Positions 1 to 5,262 of a stretch of DNA of 5,262 bases are shown here, piece after piece; position 1 is the first letter of the stretch, and each line of letters begins with the position of its first letter. Origin of the DNA: Acidobacteriota bacterium (GTDB lineage Bacteria; Acidobacteriota; Thermoanaerobaculia; Multivoradales; SZUA-115); the NCBI GenBank assembly GCA_003231035.1, contig QIHU01000592.1, forward strand, positions 1 to 5,262. Direction: 5' to 3'. The notes beneath the pieces were generated by a model that had not been told where the DNA came from, searched no databases, and saw only the letters and a program-made list of their open reading frames with translations. The position numbers were made by a program, and so were the translations under genes.

Positions 1-779
1 TCGCTGCCAATGGCCAGAGCGATCTGGCTGTCGGCGGTCGGGAAACTCTCGTAAGGGACGATGTTGGGGTGGGCGTTGCCGTGGCGCACGGGGGGTTCGC
101 CGGTGGTCAGATAGTTCTGGGCCACGTTGGCCAACCAGGCGACCTGCGAGTCGAGCAAGGAGACGTCGACCTGCTGACCGAGGCCGGTGAGCTTGCGGGA
201 GTGCAAGGCGGCGAGGATCGCGGTCGCCGCGAAGAGGCCGGCGGAGATGTCGACGATGGCGACACCGACCTTATGCGGTTCGCCGTCGCTAGGGCCGGTC
301 ACCGACATGATGCCTCCCTGCGCTTGGATCATGAAGTCGTAGCCCGGCCGGTCACGGTAAGGGCCGGTCTGCCCGTAGCCGCTGATCGAGCAATAGACCA
401 GGGCTGGATTGTCGCTAGAGAGCTGGGGGTAACCGAGGCCCAGCCGCTCGGCGGTTCCGGGTTTGAAGTTCTCGATCAGGACGTCGCTACGGCTGGCTAG
501 CCGGCGAGCCAGCTCCTGGCCTGCGGGCTGCTTGAGGTCCAGGGTCACGCTCTTCTTGTTGCGGTTGACGCTCAGGAAGTAGGCACTCTCGGTTCCGACC
601 CACGGGGGGCCCCACTGTCGGGTGCCGTCGCCGCCGCCGGGCCGTTCGATCTTGATGATTTCGGCGCCGTAGTCCGCGAGGACCATGGAGCAGTAGGGGC
701 CGGCGAGGATCCGCGAGAGATCCAGGACTCGAATGCCAGCTAGCGCGCCTTCGTCGACAGACTGTGCGTGCTGATTCAC
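1..779 (-). CDS. CaiB/BaiF family (type III) CoA-transferase, SUGCT-like, 3' end outside window
   Basis: Members of this family move coenzyme A from one acyl-CoA to a carboxylic acid through an enzyme-bound aspartyl-CoA thioester in the cytoplasm. The sequence shows the family's N-terminal signature LDLSRILAGPYCSMVLADYG (residues 19-38), then KIERPGGGD (43-51), the WGPP..GTES..FLSVNRNKKS block (56-77), the ENFKPG motif (103-108), YCSISGYGQTGP (129-140) and GYDFMIQAQGG (146-156). Asp177 in VAIVDISAG aligns with the catalytic aspartate of formyl-CoA transferase. The WGPP/NRNKKS block and overall wording resemble succinate-hydroxymethylglutarate CoA-transferase (SUGCT/C7orf10) more than oxalate-type Frc, but the substrates cannot be read from sequence. 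Family proteins are about 400 residues, so 259 codons is roughly the N-terminal two thirds. The start chosen is GTG at 779-777. The frame stays open upstream to a TAG at 875-873, but upstream codons show no family homology, and the next internal ATG would delete the conserved start. The ribosome binding site is weak (GAG about 10 nt upstream). Confidence 0.93.
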   Translation of the reverse strand, partial: MNQHAQSVDEGALAGIRVLDLSRILAGPYCSMVLADYGAEIIKIERPGGGDGTRQWGPPWVGTESAYFLSVNRNKKSVTLDLKQPAGQELARRLASRSDVLIENFKPGTAERLGLGYPQLSSDNPALVYCSISGYGQTGPYRDRPGYDFMIQAQGGIMSVTGPSDGEPHKVGVAIVDISAGLFAATAILAALHSRKLTGLGQQVDVSLLDSQVAWLANVAQNYLTTGEPPVRHGNAHPNIVPYESFPTADSQIALAIGS

Positions 780-870
780 GCGCTGGAACCGCTCTGGCGC
801 CGGGCCGGGTTTGATCGTCTCGGGTGCACTCTTCGTCCAGGGAAGGGAAATTCTAGGGTGGGCAACCACA

Positions 871-879
871 TGCTACACT
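871..879 (+). promoter_or_regulatory. Possible extended -10 promoter element for the TonB receptor
   Basis: TGCTACACT matches the extended -10 layout TGn plus a hexamer sharing four of six bases with TATAAT. There is no good -35 box 16-18 nt upstream (TTCTAG at best), which extended -10 promoters can tolerate. If used, transcription would start near 886 and leave a leader of about 250 nt before the receptor ATG, with the 937-963 palindrome inside it. This is inference from a short motif in a long region, and other starts are possible. Confidence 0.25.
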
Positions 880-936
880 CGTTCGACTTTCTGCGCGCGA
901 AAACCGAATCTGCTGGTGAAGACTGCTCCGCGTCGC

Positions 937-963
937 GTCGAGATCGTTCTTGACGATCTCGAC
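937..963. repeat. Perfect 11-bp inverted repeat, 5-nt spacer (candidate operator or leader hairpin)
   Basis: The left arm GTCGAGATCGT (937-947) is exactly complementary in reverse to ACGATCTCGAC (953-963), around the spacer TCTTG. No T-run follows on either strand, so it is unlikely to be a terminator. It lies 173 bp upstream of the receptor ATG and about 157 bp upstream of the CoA-transferase start, between divergent genes. A dimeric repressor or activator site, or an RNA hairpin in the receptor leader, are both reasonable readings. The arms do not match an operator that I recognise. Confidence 0.6.
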
Positions 964-1012
964 TGGTGTAGTCTTACGGAAATCCTGTGCGACACATAAG
1001 AGAATCGACGAG

Positions 1013-1033
1013 CAATATTTGTCGAACATATTG
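1013..1033. repeat. AT-rich 6-9-6 inverted repeat upstream of the receptor
   Basis: CAATAT (1013-1018) and ATATTG (1028-1033) are exact inverted copies separated by 9 nt. The 21-bp span fits a homodimeric regulator site and sits in the most AT-rich patch of the intergenic region, about 100 bp before the receptor ATG. The arms are short and such a match could arise by chance in AT-rich sequence, so function is only a possibility. Confidence 0.3.
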
Positions 1034-1123
1034 GATAGTTGAAAAGGCGCGCCCTCGTTGGTCGCCTGTGGGCCAAGGCCAGCATGGTGCTGATCGCGCC
1101 TACCTTGACGGGATCAACCCAAA

Positions 1124-1128
1124 GGGAG
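1124..1128 (+). promoter_or_regulatory. Strong ribosome binding site that fixes the receptor start
   Basis: GGGAG (within AAAGGGAGAG) lies 8 nt before the ATG at 1137. It decides between this start and an in-frame ATG at 987, which has no such site and would put 50 implausible residues ahead of a well-formed signal peptide. Confidence 0.85.
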
Positions 1129-1136
1129 AGAAATCG

Positions 1137-3563
1137 ATGAAGAACAATATCTGGAAGCTAGTCTGGGCGGCGACCCTGGTGGGCTCAGTCTTGATGGCTC
1201 AGCCGTCTCAGGCCCAATCTGAAGAAGACGCCGATGACAGCCAGACGGAAGAGGCAGCTTTGGAGGACATCATCAGCGAGGAGATCGTGGTTCTCGGCTC
1301 GCGCAGGACCGAGCCACGTTCGGTCACCGATTCTCCGGTTCCGATCGACATCATCAACAGCGACGAGCTGAACGCGATCGGCAATACCGCCGATCTCACC
1401 GACAGCATCAAGACGTTGGTGCCGTCCTACACCGCGACCCCAGCCACCGGCGACGGCAGTGCTTTCGTGCGCCCGACCTCACTGCGCGGAACCGCTCCTG
1501 ATCAAACTCTGGTGCTGGTCAACGGCAAACGGCGCCATCGTTCGGCCCTAGTGCAGTTCTTCGCACCGGCGGCGGGCAACGGCGCACACGGCGTGGATAT
1601 CGGAATGATTCCCGGGATCGCGGTCAAGCGGGTAGAAGTTCTGCGCGACGGCGCCGCTGCGCAGTACGGCTCGGATGCGATCGCGGGGGTGATCAACTTT
1701 GAGATGAAGGACAGTTCAGACGGCACCGAAGTGCAGCTTCAGGTGGGCGAACACTACGAGGGTGAGAGTAGTCTGAAGGCCGCCTTCAACACCGGTTTCT
1801 CGGTCGGCAAGAGCGGTTTCGTGAACTTGAGTGTGGAGTATGTCGACAACGATGCCCTCTCCCGTGGTGTGCAGCGGCCGGACGCCCAAGCGCTGATCGA
1901 CGCGGGTGTGCAAGGAGTCGGCGCGGATGCGCCGTTCGGCGACACCCCCTTGGTGCAGACCTGGGGCCGTCCCGAGACTAGCGGCACGCGGATCTTTCTC
2001 AATTCTGGCTTCCTGGTGAGCGATAGCTCCCGCTTCTACTTCCAAACGGGCTATGCCCAAACGGACGGTCGGTATCGATTCTTCTATCGCAATCCCAATC
2101 ACTCGAGCCTGGCCCCGCTGCGGGCGCAAGGATTCACCGGCTTGCAGGCCGGCTATACCCCCTTCCTCGATGGCGCTCAGGAAGATCTGAGTCTGGTAGT
2201 CGGGCTCGATGGCCTGTTGGGTAATGACATTTTCTACGACTTCAGCATCGGCTACGGTAGAAACGAGCTGGACTATTTCCTCAACAATACGATCAATCAG
2301 GATTTGGGCTTGGTCAATGGCGTACCGGCCCAGAGGAACTTCACCGTGGGGGGGTACGAACAAGAAGAGGTGAATCTCAACGCCGACTTCTCCAAACGAC
2401 TCAACGACAAGCTGAACCTTGCCTTTGGGGCGGAATGGCGAGAAGAAACCTACACCGCGGTGGCGGGTGAGCCCAACTCGTTCCTGGGCGCGGGCTCCAA
2501 TGGCTTGAAGGGGATCGCCCCCGACGATGCCGGCTCCTTCGCTCGCGACAATATCGCGGTGTACGTGGACCTGGAGCACGACATCAGCGAAGATTTTCTG
2601 TTGCAGTATGCGCTGCGCTTTGAAGACTTCTCCGATTTTGGCAGCACCCTGAACTGGAAAATCGCCAGCCGGTATTCCGTGAACCCACGCTTTACCCTGC
2701 GCGGCGCCGCCTCCACAGGGTTTCACGCGCCCACCCCTGGGCAGGCTAACGTGCGAACCACCATCACCACCTTCGACGGGGTCACCGGCCTACAAGTTGA
2801 GGAGGGGCTCGTGCCCTCGACCAGCCCGCTGGTCGCGGCGGTGGGTGGCAAGGCTCTGACCGAAGAGGAGTCTTTCAACCTTAGCGCCGGTTTCTCCACC
2901 GAGCTTGGCGAACGCACCCGTCTGACCGTCGATGTCTACCAGATCGACGTCGACAACCGCATCTACCGAACGGGAGATATCGCGGTTCCCGGCACCACCG
3001 CGCAGACGATCTCGTTCTACACCAATGCTCTGGATGTGGAGTCGCAGGGACTCGACATCGTACTCAGCTCGGGCTTTGACTGGTCCTCGAACGTCGAGAC
3101 CGATCTAACTTTTGCCTTTGGTTACAACAAGGTCGACGTGGTGGGTCAGACTCCCGTTGCAGGAGTCAATCCGGTGAGCGAGGGGATTATCGAAGATATC
3201 GAGAACAACTACCCCAATGAGCGTTTTGTGCTGACCACCAACACTCGCCTTGGCGACTCATGGAGGTTCCTGGCGCGAGCGAACTTCTACGGAGAGCACT
3301 TCGACGAGCGCGGCCGTATCGGCGCGGCAAGCTCGCCCTCGGCCGAAATTGGCTCGACCGTTTACTTCGACGTCGAAGTTGGCTACAAGGTCAACGAGAA
3401 CCTGGGTATCGCAGTGGGCGCGGTCAACGTCTTCGATGAATTCATCGACGAGATCAACGCGCCGTTCGCCAATCGCCAGAGTGTTGGCCTCCAGTATCCT
3501 CGCCGTAGCGCCGCCAACTACGAAGGGGGATCCTGGTATCTCAGAGGCACCTTCGACTTCTAG
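1137..3563 (+). CDS. TonB-dependent outer-membrane receptor, substrate unknown
   Basis: The product is an 808-residue receptor of the ligand-gated class that imports scarce nutrients (iron chelates, cobalamin, sugars and others) across the outer membrane using TonB-ExbBD energy. Residues 1-26 are a Sec signal peptide: basic start MKNN..K, hydrophobic core WAATLVGSVLM, and likely cleavage after PSQA. An acidic linker rich in E and D (28-49) leads to a TonB-box-like EEIVVLG (48-54). The plug domain covers about 60-191 and shows SLRGTAPDQTLVLVNGKRRH (115-134) and the highly typical VEVLRDGAAAQYGSDAIAGV block (167-186). The rest is a 22-strand type beta-barrel ending in WYLRGTFDF, with the terminal Phe used for barrel assembly. 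Length is normal for the family. No ExbBD, TonB, siderophore or ABC-transporter gene adjoins it, so the ligand cannot be inferred from context. It is transcribed alone, between a long leader and an intrinsic terminator. Confidence 0.95.
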   Translation: MKNNIWKLVWAATLVGSVLMAQPSQAQSEEDADDSQTEEAALEDIISEEIVVLGSRRTEPRSVTDSPVPIDIINSDELNAIGNTADLTDSIKTLVPSYTATPATGDGSAFVRPTSLRGTAPDQTLVLVNGKRRHRSALVQFFAPAAGNGAHGVDIGMIPGIAVKRVEVLRDGAAAQYGSDAIAGVINFEMKDSSDGTEVQLQVGEHYEGESSLKAAFNTGFSVGKSGFVNLSVEYVDNDALSRGVQRPDAQALIDAGVQGVGADAPFGDTPLVQTWGRPETSGTRIFLNSGFLVSDSSRFYFQTGYAQTDGRYRFFYRNPNHSSLAPLRAQGFTGLQAGYTPFLDGAQEDLSLVVGLDGLLGNDIFYDFSIGYGRNELDYFLNNTINQDLGLVNGVPAQRNFTVGGYEQEEVNLNADFSKRLNDKLNLAFGAEWREETYTAVAGEPNSFLGAGSNGLKGIAPDDAGSFARDNIAVYVDLEHDISEDFLLQYALRFEDFSDFGSTLNWKIASRYSVNPRFTLRGAASTGFHAPTPGQANVRTTITTFDGVTGLQVEEGLVPSTSPLVAAVGGKALTEEESFNLSAGFSTELGERTRLTVDVYQIDVDNRIYRTGDIAVPGTTAQTISFYTNALDVESQGLDIVLSSGFDWSSNVETDLTFAFGYNKVDVVGQTPVAGVNPVSEGIIEDIENNYPNERFVLTTNTRLGDSWRFLARANFYGEHFDERGRIGAASSPSAEIGSTVYFDVEVGYKVNENLGIAVGAVNVFDEFIDEINAPFANRQSVGLQYPRRSAANYEGGSWYLRGTFDF

Positions 3564-3573
3564 GTCTGTATTC

Positions 3574-3595
3574 AGGGGGGGCTGGGCGCCCCCCT
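3574..3595. repeat. GC-rich inverted repeat just after the receptor stop
   Basis: AGGGGGG (3574-3580) pairs with CCCCCCT (3589-3595) around an 8-nt loop. No T-run follows, so it is not a textbook terminator by itself, but it would form a very stable 3' hairpin 10 nt after the stop codon. Confidence 0.55.
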
Positions 3596-3596
3596 C

Positions 3597-3624
3597 GCCC
3601 CGAAAAAGCGTGGTTTTTCGGGGC
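3597..3624. repeat. Perfect 11-bp hairpin with A5/T5 inner stem
   Basis: GCCCCGAAAAA (3597-3607) and TTTTTCGGGGC (3614-3624) are exact inverted copies around the 6-nt loop GCGTGG. The T-run is inside the stem rather than after it, so classic intrinsic termination is doubtful. The hairpin forms equally well on both strands. Confidence 0.65.
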
Positions 3625-3669
3625 TCACCCCCATCCTCGGCTTCGCCGGCTCGCCCGTTCGGGCTCGCT

Positions 3670-3702
3670 GCATGCTGCTGAAGAATCTCTTCAGCAGCAT
3701 GC
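3670..3702. repeat. Perfect 15-bp inverted repeat with 3-nt loop
   Basis: GCATGCTGCTGAAGA (3670-3684) is the exact reverse complement of TCTTCAGCAGCATGC (3688-3702), with only ATC between. No T-run follows. It is the longest perfect palindrome in the window and lies 24 nt before the terminator stem. It could be an extragenic palindromic repeat, an mRNA-stabilising 3' hairpin or a protein-binding site. Confidence 0.75.
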
Positions 3703-3726
3703 TAGGGGCCACAACCTCATGAGTTG

Positions 3727-3765
3727 AAGGCCGGTTGTGACGGGTGTCGCGGCCGGCCTTTTTTT
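3727..3765 (+). terminator. Intrinsic terminator of the receptor transcript
   Basis: AAGGCCGG (3727-3734) pairs with CCGGCCTT (3753-3760). In RNA the stem extends inward through two U-G pairs and GUGAC/GUCGC (3737-3741 with 3746-3750), giving 15 pairs closed by a GGGU loop. A seven-T run (3759-3765) follows at once. This is a textbook rho-independent terminator on the plus strand; the minus strand lacks the T-run. It separates the receptor from the methyltransferase gene. Confidence 0.9.
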
Positions 3766-3777
3766 GTCGCCTCGCGG

Positions 3778-3783
3778 TAGAGT
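3778..3783 (+). promoter_or_regulatory. Possible -10 element of a leaderless or short-leader methyltransferase transcript
   Basis: TAGAGT ends 7 nt before the methyltransferase ATG at 3791, the spacing expected when transcription starts at or next to the start codon. It matches four of six consensus -10 bases. No convincing -35 is seen, because that position falls in the terminator stem. The rival reading is a GGTAG ribosome binding site at 3776-3780 used by a transcript that reads through the terminator. Confidence 0.25.
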
Positions 3784-3790
3784 GCGCCGC

Positions 3791-4588
3791 ATGAGCCACT
3801 TTCTGAATCACCTGGCGACCAAGGCGCGCAAGAAGTTGCGCTTGGGCCATTCGCTTTCCGAGTTGGATCCTGAGCTTGCTGGTCAAGATCTGCATTTTCG
3901 GTCGCCTCCGCTCACCGCGGAGCTGTTGGCGGCGATTCGGCGGATCTCGCCACAGTTTCACCTCCGCCCTGACGAGCGTTCGCGGCGCTTTTGGGAGCTC
4001 AACCAGAATGGCGCCTGCTGGGGGGAGTATCTGGCCTTGGCGCCCTTTTTGGGTCGGCTCGATCCTCCATCGCGGGTGCTCGACATCGGCCCTGGCCTTG
4101 GGCGTAGCGCGATTTTTTTCAAGCAGCTCGAAGGGTGGCGGGAAGCCCGCTTCGATCTGTACGAGGGCAGCGGCAAGTCCACCAAATACACCCAGGCAGG
4201 GCCAAGGTTTCTCGATTCTTTCTGCGGCGATTTGCCGGCGCTAGGCTCCCTCTTGGAGTTCAACGAGGTGGAAGGAGTCGAGATCTTCGACGCCGCGAAG
4301 CTGGATGGCCGCCTCGCGGGCCTGCCCGGTCCCTACGACTTCATCTACTCCTTCTTCGCCGTCGGTTTTCACTGGTCGATCGAACATTTCCTCGACGAAG
4401 TCCTCGGTTTGATGCACGAGCGCTCGATCGGGGCCTTCACCCTGCACGACCGATTTCAGGATTTGTCGGTGGTCGAAGGGGTGCCGCACCGCGTGGTGGT
4501 GGCGGACCAAAGCTGGCCGCGCGGGCGCTCCTCGCGGTTGCTAGTGTTGGCGAAGTCAGAGGAGATTCTGGCCGGCCACGCCACCTAG
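3791..4588 (+). CDS. Putative SAM-dependent methyltransferase, target unknown
   Basis: The product is a 265-residue soluble protein with a class I methyltransferase core. Motif I is VLDIGPGLGRS (96-106), the glycine-rich SAM loop. The acidic residue expected to hold the SAM ribose is probably Glu125 in FDLYEGSG (121-128). A motif IV-like strand follows at YDFIYSFFAVGFHW (182-195), and late strands at IGAFTLHD (213-220) and SRLLVLAKS (248-256). The N-terminal 95 residues are basic at first (KARKKLRLGH, 11-20) and include FWELNQNGACWGEYL (67-81), a layout seen in putative sugar or small-molecule O-methyltransferases. There is no signal peptide. The start at 3791 is preferred because the in-frame GTG at 3737 lies inside the terminator stem. 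The gene stands alone, convergent with the carbonic anhydrase. The fold assignment is good; the substrate is unknown. Confidence 0.82.
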   Translation: MSHFLNHLATKARKKLRLGHSLSELDPELAGQDLHFRSPPLTAELLAAIRRISPQFHLRPDERSRRFWELNQNGACWGEYLALAPFLGRLDPPSRVLDIGPGLGRSAIFFKQLEGWREARFDLYEGSGKSTKYTQAGPRFLDSFCGDLPALGSLLEFNEVEGVEIFDAAKLDGRLAGLPGPYDFIYSFFAVGFHWSIEHFLDEVLGLMHERSIGAFTLHDRFQDLSVVEGVPHRVVVADQSWPRGRSSRLLVLAKSEEILAGHAT

Positions 4589-4603
4589 CGATCCTAGCGA
4601 TCC
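4586..4603. repeat. 9-bp tandem duplication covering the methyltransferase stop codon
   Basis: TAGCGATCC occurs twice back to back (4586-4594 and 4595-4603). Because the unit is 9 bp, the second TAG is in frame with the first, so the gene has two stop codons three codons apart. The repeat fills the 16-bp gap between the two convergent genes. Confidence 0.85.
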
Positions 4604-4604
4604 C

Positions 4605-5228
4605 TCACCCGTCTCGGGAGGCACTCCGCGGTTCGTCGAAGAACTCGACGACCCCTGTCTTGAGCGAGTACTCAGCGCCAACGATGAGCAGCTCTTCTTG
4701 CGCAACGCCTCGCTCGCTGATCTCCGAGTTGTCGCGCAGGGAGTTTGTCGAAGCGTAGACGTGCGCTCGCACGTCTTCGGGCTGTGCACGGAGATCCGTG
4801 GCGAGTAAGGGCTCGACCGAAGGGCCGATCTTGTCGAGGATCGAACGCAAACTTTGGGATGGGGTCACCGAGGGCCGCTGGAGGTGGTCGATGGTGGCCT
4901 GAACCGCGCCGCAACGGGTGTGGCCGAGGACCACGACGAGGTGGGTGGCAAGTTGTTGCACGGCGAACTCTACGCTACCCAGTTGTGGCGGGGCGACGAC
5001 GTGGCCAGCGACGCGGATGACGAAGAGGTCGCCGATACCCTGATCGAAGACGACCTCCGGTGGCACTCGGGAATCGGAGCAGCCAAGGATGGTGGCGAAG
5101 GGCCGCTGCCGTTGGACGAGGTCGCTCGCTCGGTGGGGAGTCACCGAGACGCCGGTCGCCGCGCTACCGGCTACGAATCGGCGATTTCCTTGACGGAGTC
5201 GCTCGAGTGCTTCCCTTGCGGTGGTCAT
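4605..5228 (-). CDS. Beta-class carbonic anhydrase
   Basis: The enzyme interconverts CO2 and bicarbonate in the cytoplasm, supplying bicarbonate for carboxylations and helping pH balance. The 207-residue protein has the full zinc site of the beta class: Cys50 and Asp52 with Arg54 in GCSDSRVPPE (49-58), and His103 and Cys106 in GHTRCGA (102-108). Asp52-Arg54 is the conserved dyad. FDQGIGDLFVIRVAG (61-75) and LGSVEFAV (83-90) are typical, as is the C-terminal LLIVGAEYSLKTGVVEFF (180-197). The N-terminal helix EALERLRQGNRRFV (6-19) is common in this branch, and length is normal. There is no signal peptide. Position 76 is His where many relatives have Asn (RVAGN). The ATG at 5228 is chosen because it gives the complete helix. 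No clear Shine-Dalgarno is seen; TAAACT 10 nt upstream could be a -10 of a leaderless transcript. Confidence 0.95.
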   Translation of the reverse strand: MTTAREALERLRQGNRRFVAGSAATGVSVTPHRASDLVQRQRPFATILGCSDSRVPPEVVFDQGIGDLFVIRVAGHVVAPPQLGSVEFAVQQLATHLVVVLGHTRCGAVQATIDHLQRPSVTPSQSLRSILDKIGPSVEPLLATDLRAQPEDVRAHVYASTNSLRDNSEISERGVAQEELLIVGAEYSLKTGVVEFFDEPRSASRDG

Positions 5229-5262
5229 TGGGTAGCGAAGTTTACACCGGTCTTCTCGTGCT
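5229..5262. other. Upstream region of the carbonic anhydrase, cut by window edge
   Basis: These 34 bases precede the carbonic anhydrase ATG on the minus strand. They contain TAAACT ending 10 nt before the ATG, a possible -10 box, but no clear ribosome binding site. Any -35 box or neighbouring gene lies at or beyond the edge. Confidence 0.4.

Larger units (their letters stand above)
780..1136. other. Divergent intergenic region, 357 bp
   Basis: This stretch separates the divergent CoA-transferase and TonB-receptor genes and must hold promoters for one or both. Short open frames exist on both strands but have no ribosome binding sites or recognisable protein features. The visible elements are a possible extended -10 at 871-879, a possible opposite-strand -10 (TAGAAT) at 855-850, a perfect 11-bp inverted repeat at 937-963, and an AT-rich patch around 1011-1045 that contains a 6-9-6 inverted repeat. 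I see no canonical Fur box and no riboswitch that I can recognise. Confidence 0.7.
3564..3726. repeat. Hairpin-rich 3' region after the receptor (possible dispersed repeat)
   Basis: Between the receptor stop and the terminator lie successive inverted repeats: 3574-3595, 3597-3624, 3638-3648, 3653-3664 and 3670-3702. The segment 3638-3668 also has a 7-bp direct repeat (GGCTCGC at 3648-3654 and 3662-3668). This density of palindromes without coding content resembles REP-type or other dispersed extragenic repeats. The repeat copy number cannot be tested within this window. The whole stretch would lie in the 3' untranslated part of the receptor mRNA. Confidence 0.55.

Noticed and set aside
69..500. 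Plus-strand open frame of 143 codons at the left edge
   Set aside because: The opposite strand encodes conserved CoA-transferase motifs across the same bases.
987..1136. A 50-residue N-terminal extension of the TonB receptor from the in-frame ATG at 987
   Set aside because: The ATG at 1137 has a strong ribosome binding site and begins a well-formed signal peptide, which would be buried by the extension.
780..1136. Fur box upstream of the receptor
   Set aside because: Neither inverted repeat matches the GATAATGATAATC-type pattern, so iron control is not supported by the sequence.
1716..2726. A 336-codon open frame antisense to the receptor
   Set aside because: It lies wholly inside a clearly coding gene and its translation is low-complexity, rich in G, A, V and E with no recognisable domain. 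It is a by-product of GC-rich codon use.
3574..3702. CRISPR array or tRNA gene in the hairpin region
   Set aside because: The repeats are inverted and differ from one another, there are no regular spacers, and no cloverleaf with a TpsiC-like arm can be found.
3737..3790. Earlier GTG start for the methyltransferase
   Set aside because: The GTG lies within the terminator stem, has no ribosome binding site, and would add 18 residues with no family resemblance.
3572..3961. Minus-strand open frame across the hairpin region
   Set aside because: It runs through several palindromes and the terminator, and its product is basic with no motif.
4135..4758. Plus-strand open frame of 207 codons overlapping the methyltransferase and carbonic anhydrase genes
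   Set aside because: It is Arg-rich, has no domain, and overlaps two well-supported genes in other frames.
1..5262. A new defence, mobile or biosynthetic system spanning the window
   Set aside because: The four genes belong to familiar families, are in mixed orientations with separate transcription units, and show no operon that would indicate joint action.

Overview
The window reads as ordinary chromosomal sequence from a GC-rich Gram-negative bacterium. The outer membrane is implied by a full-length TonB-dependent receptor with a Sec-type signal peptide and a C-terminal phenylalanine. The phylum cannot be fixed from the sequence alone; a proteobacterium or a member of Acidobacteriota would both fit. 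No phage, transposase, CRISPR, tRNA or rRNA gene was found.

Layout, left to right. (1) Positions 1-779, minus strand: the first 259 codons of a CaiB/BaiF (type III) CoA-transferase of the SUGCT-like branch; the gene runs off the left edge. (2) Positions 780-1136: a divergent intergenic region with a weak promoter candidate, a perfect 11-bp inverted repeat and a second AT-rich 6-9-6 inverted repeat. (3) Positions 1137-3563, plus strand: an 808-residue TonB-dependent outer-membrane receptor with a strong ribosome binding site. (4) Positions 3564-3790: a dense stack of hairpins ending in a very good intrinsic terminator. (5) Positions 3791-4588, plus strand: a 265-residue SAM-dependent methyltransferase-like protein of unknown target. 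(6) Positions 4605-5228, minus strand: a complete beta-class carbonic anhydrase, convergent with the methyltransferase and separated from it by 16 bp. (7) Positions 5229-5262: the start of the region upstream of the carbonic anhydrase gene.

The four genes do not form an operon or an evident pathway. The CoA-transferase and receptor are divergent and could share control from the 357-bp region between them. The receptor is cut off from the methyltransferase by the terminator, and the methyltransferase and carbonic anhydrase converge. No new multi-gene system is supported. The most unusual non-coding features are the stacked hairpins after the receptor, including a perfect 15-bp inverted repeat that is not needed for termination, and the 11-bp palindrome upstream of the receptor.
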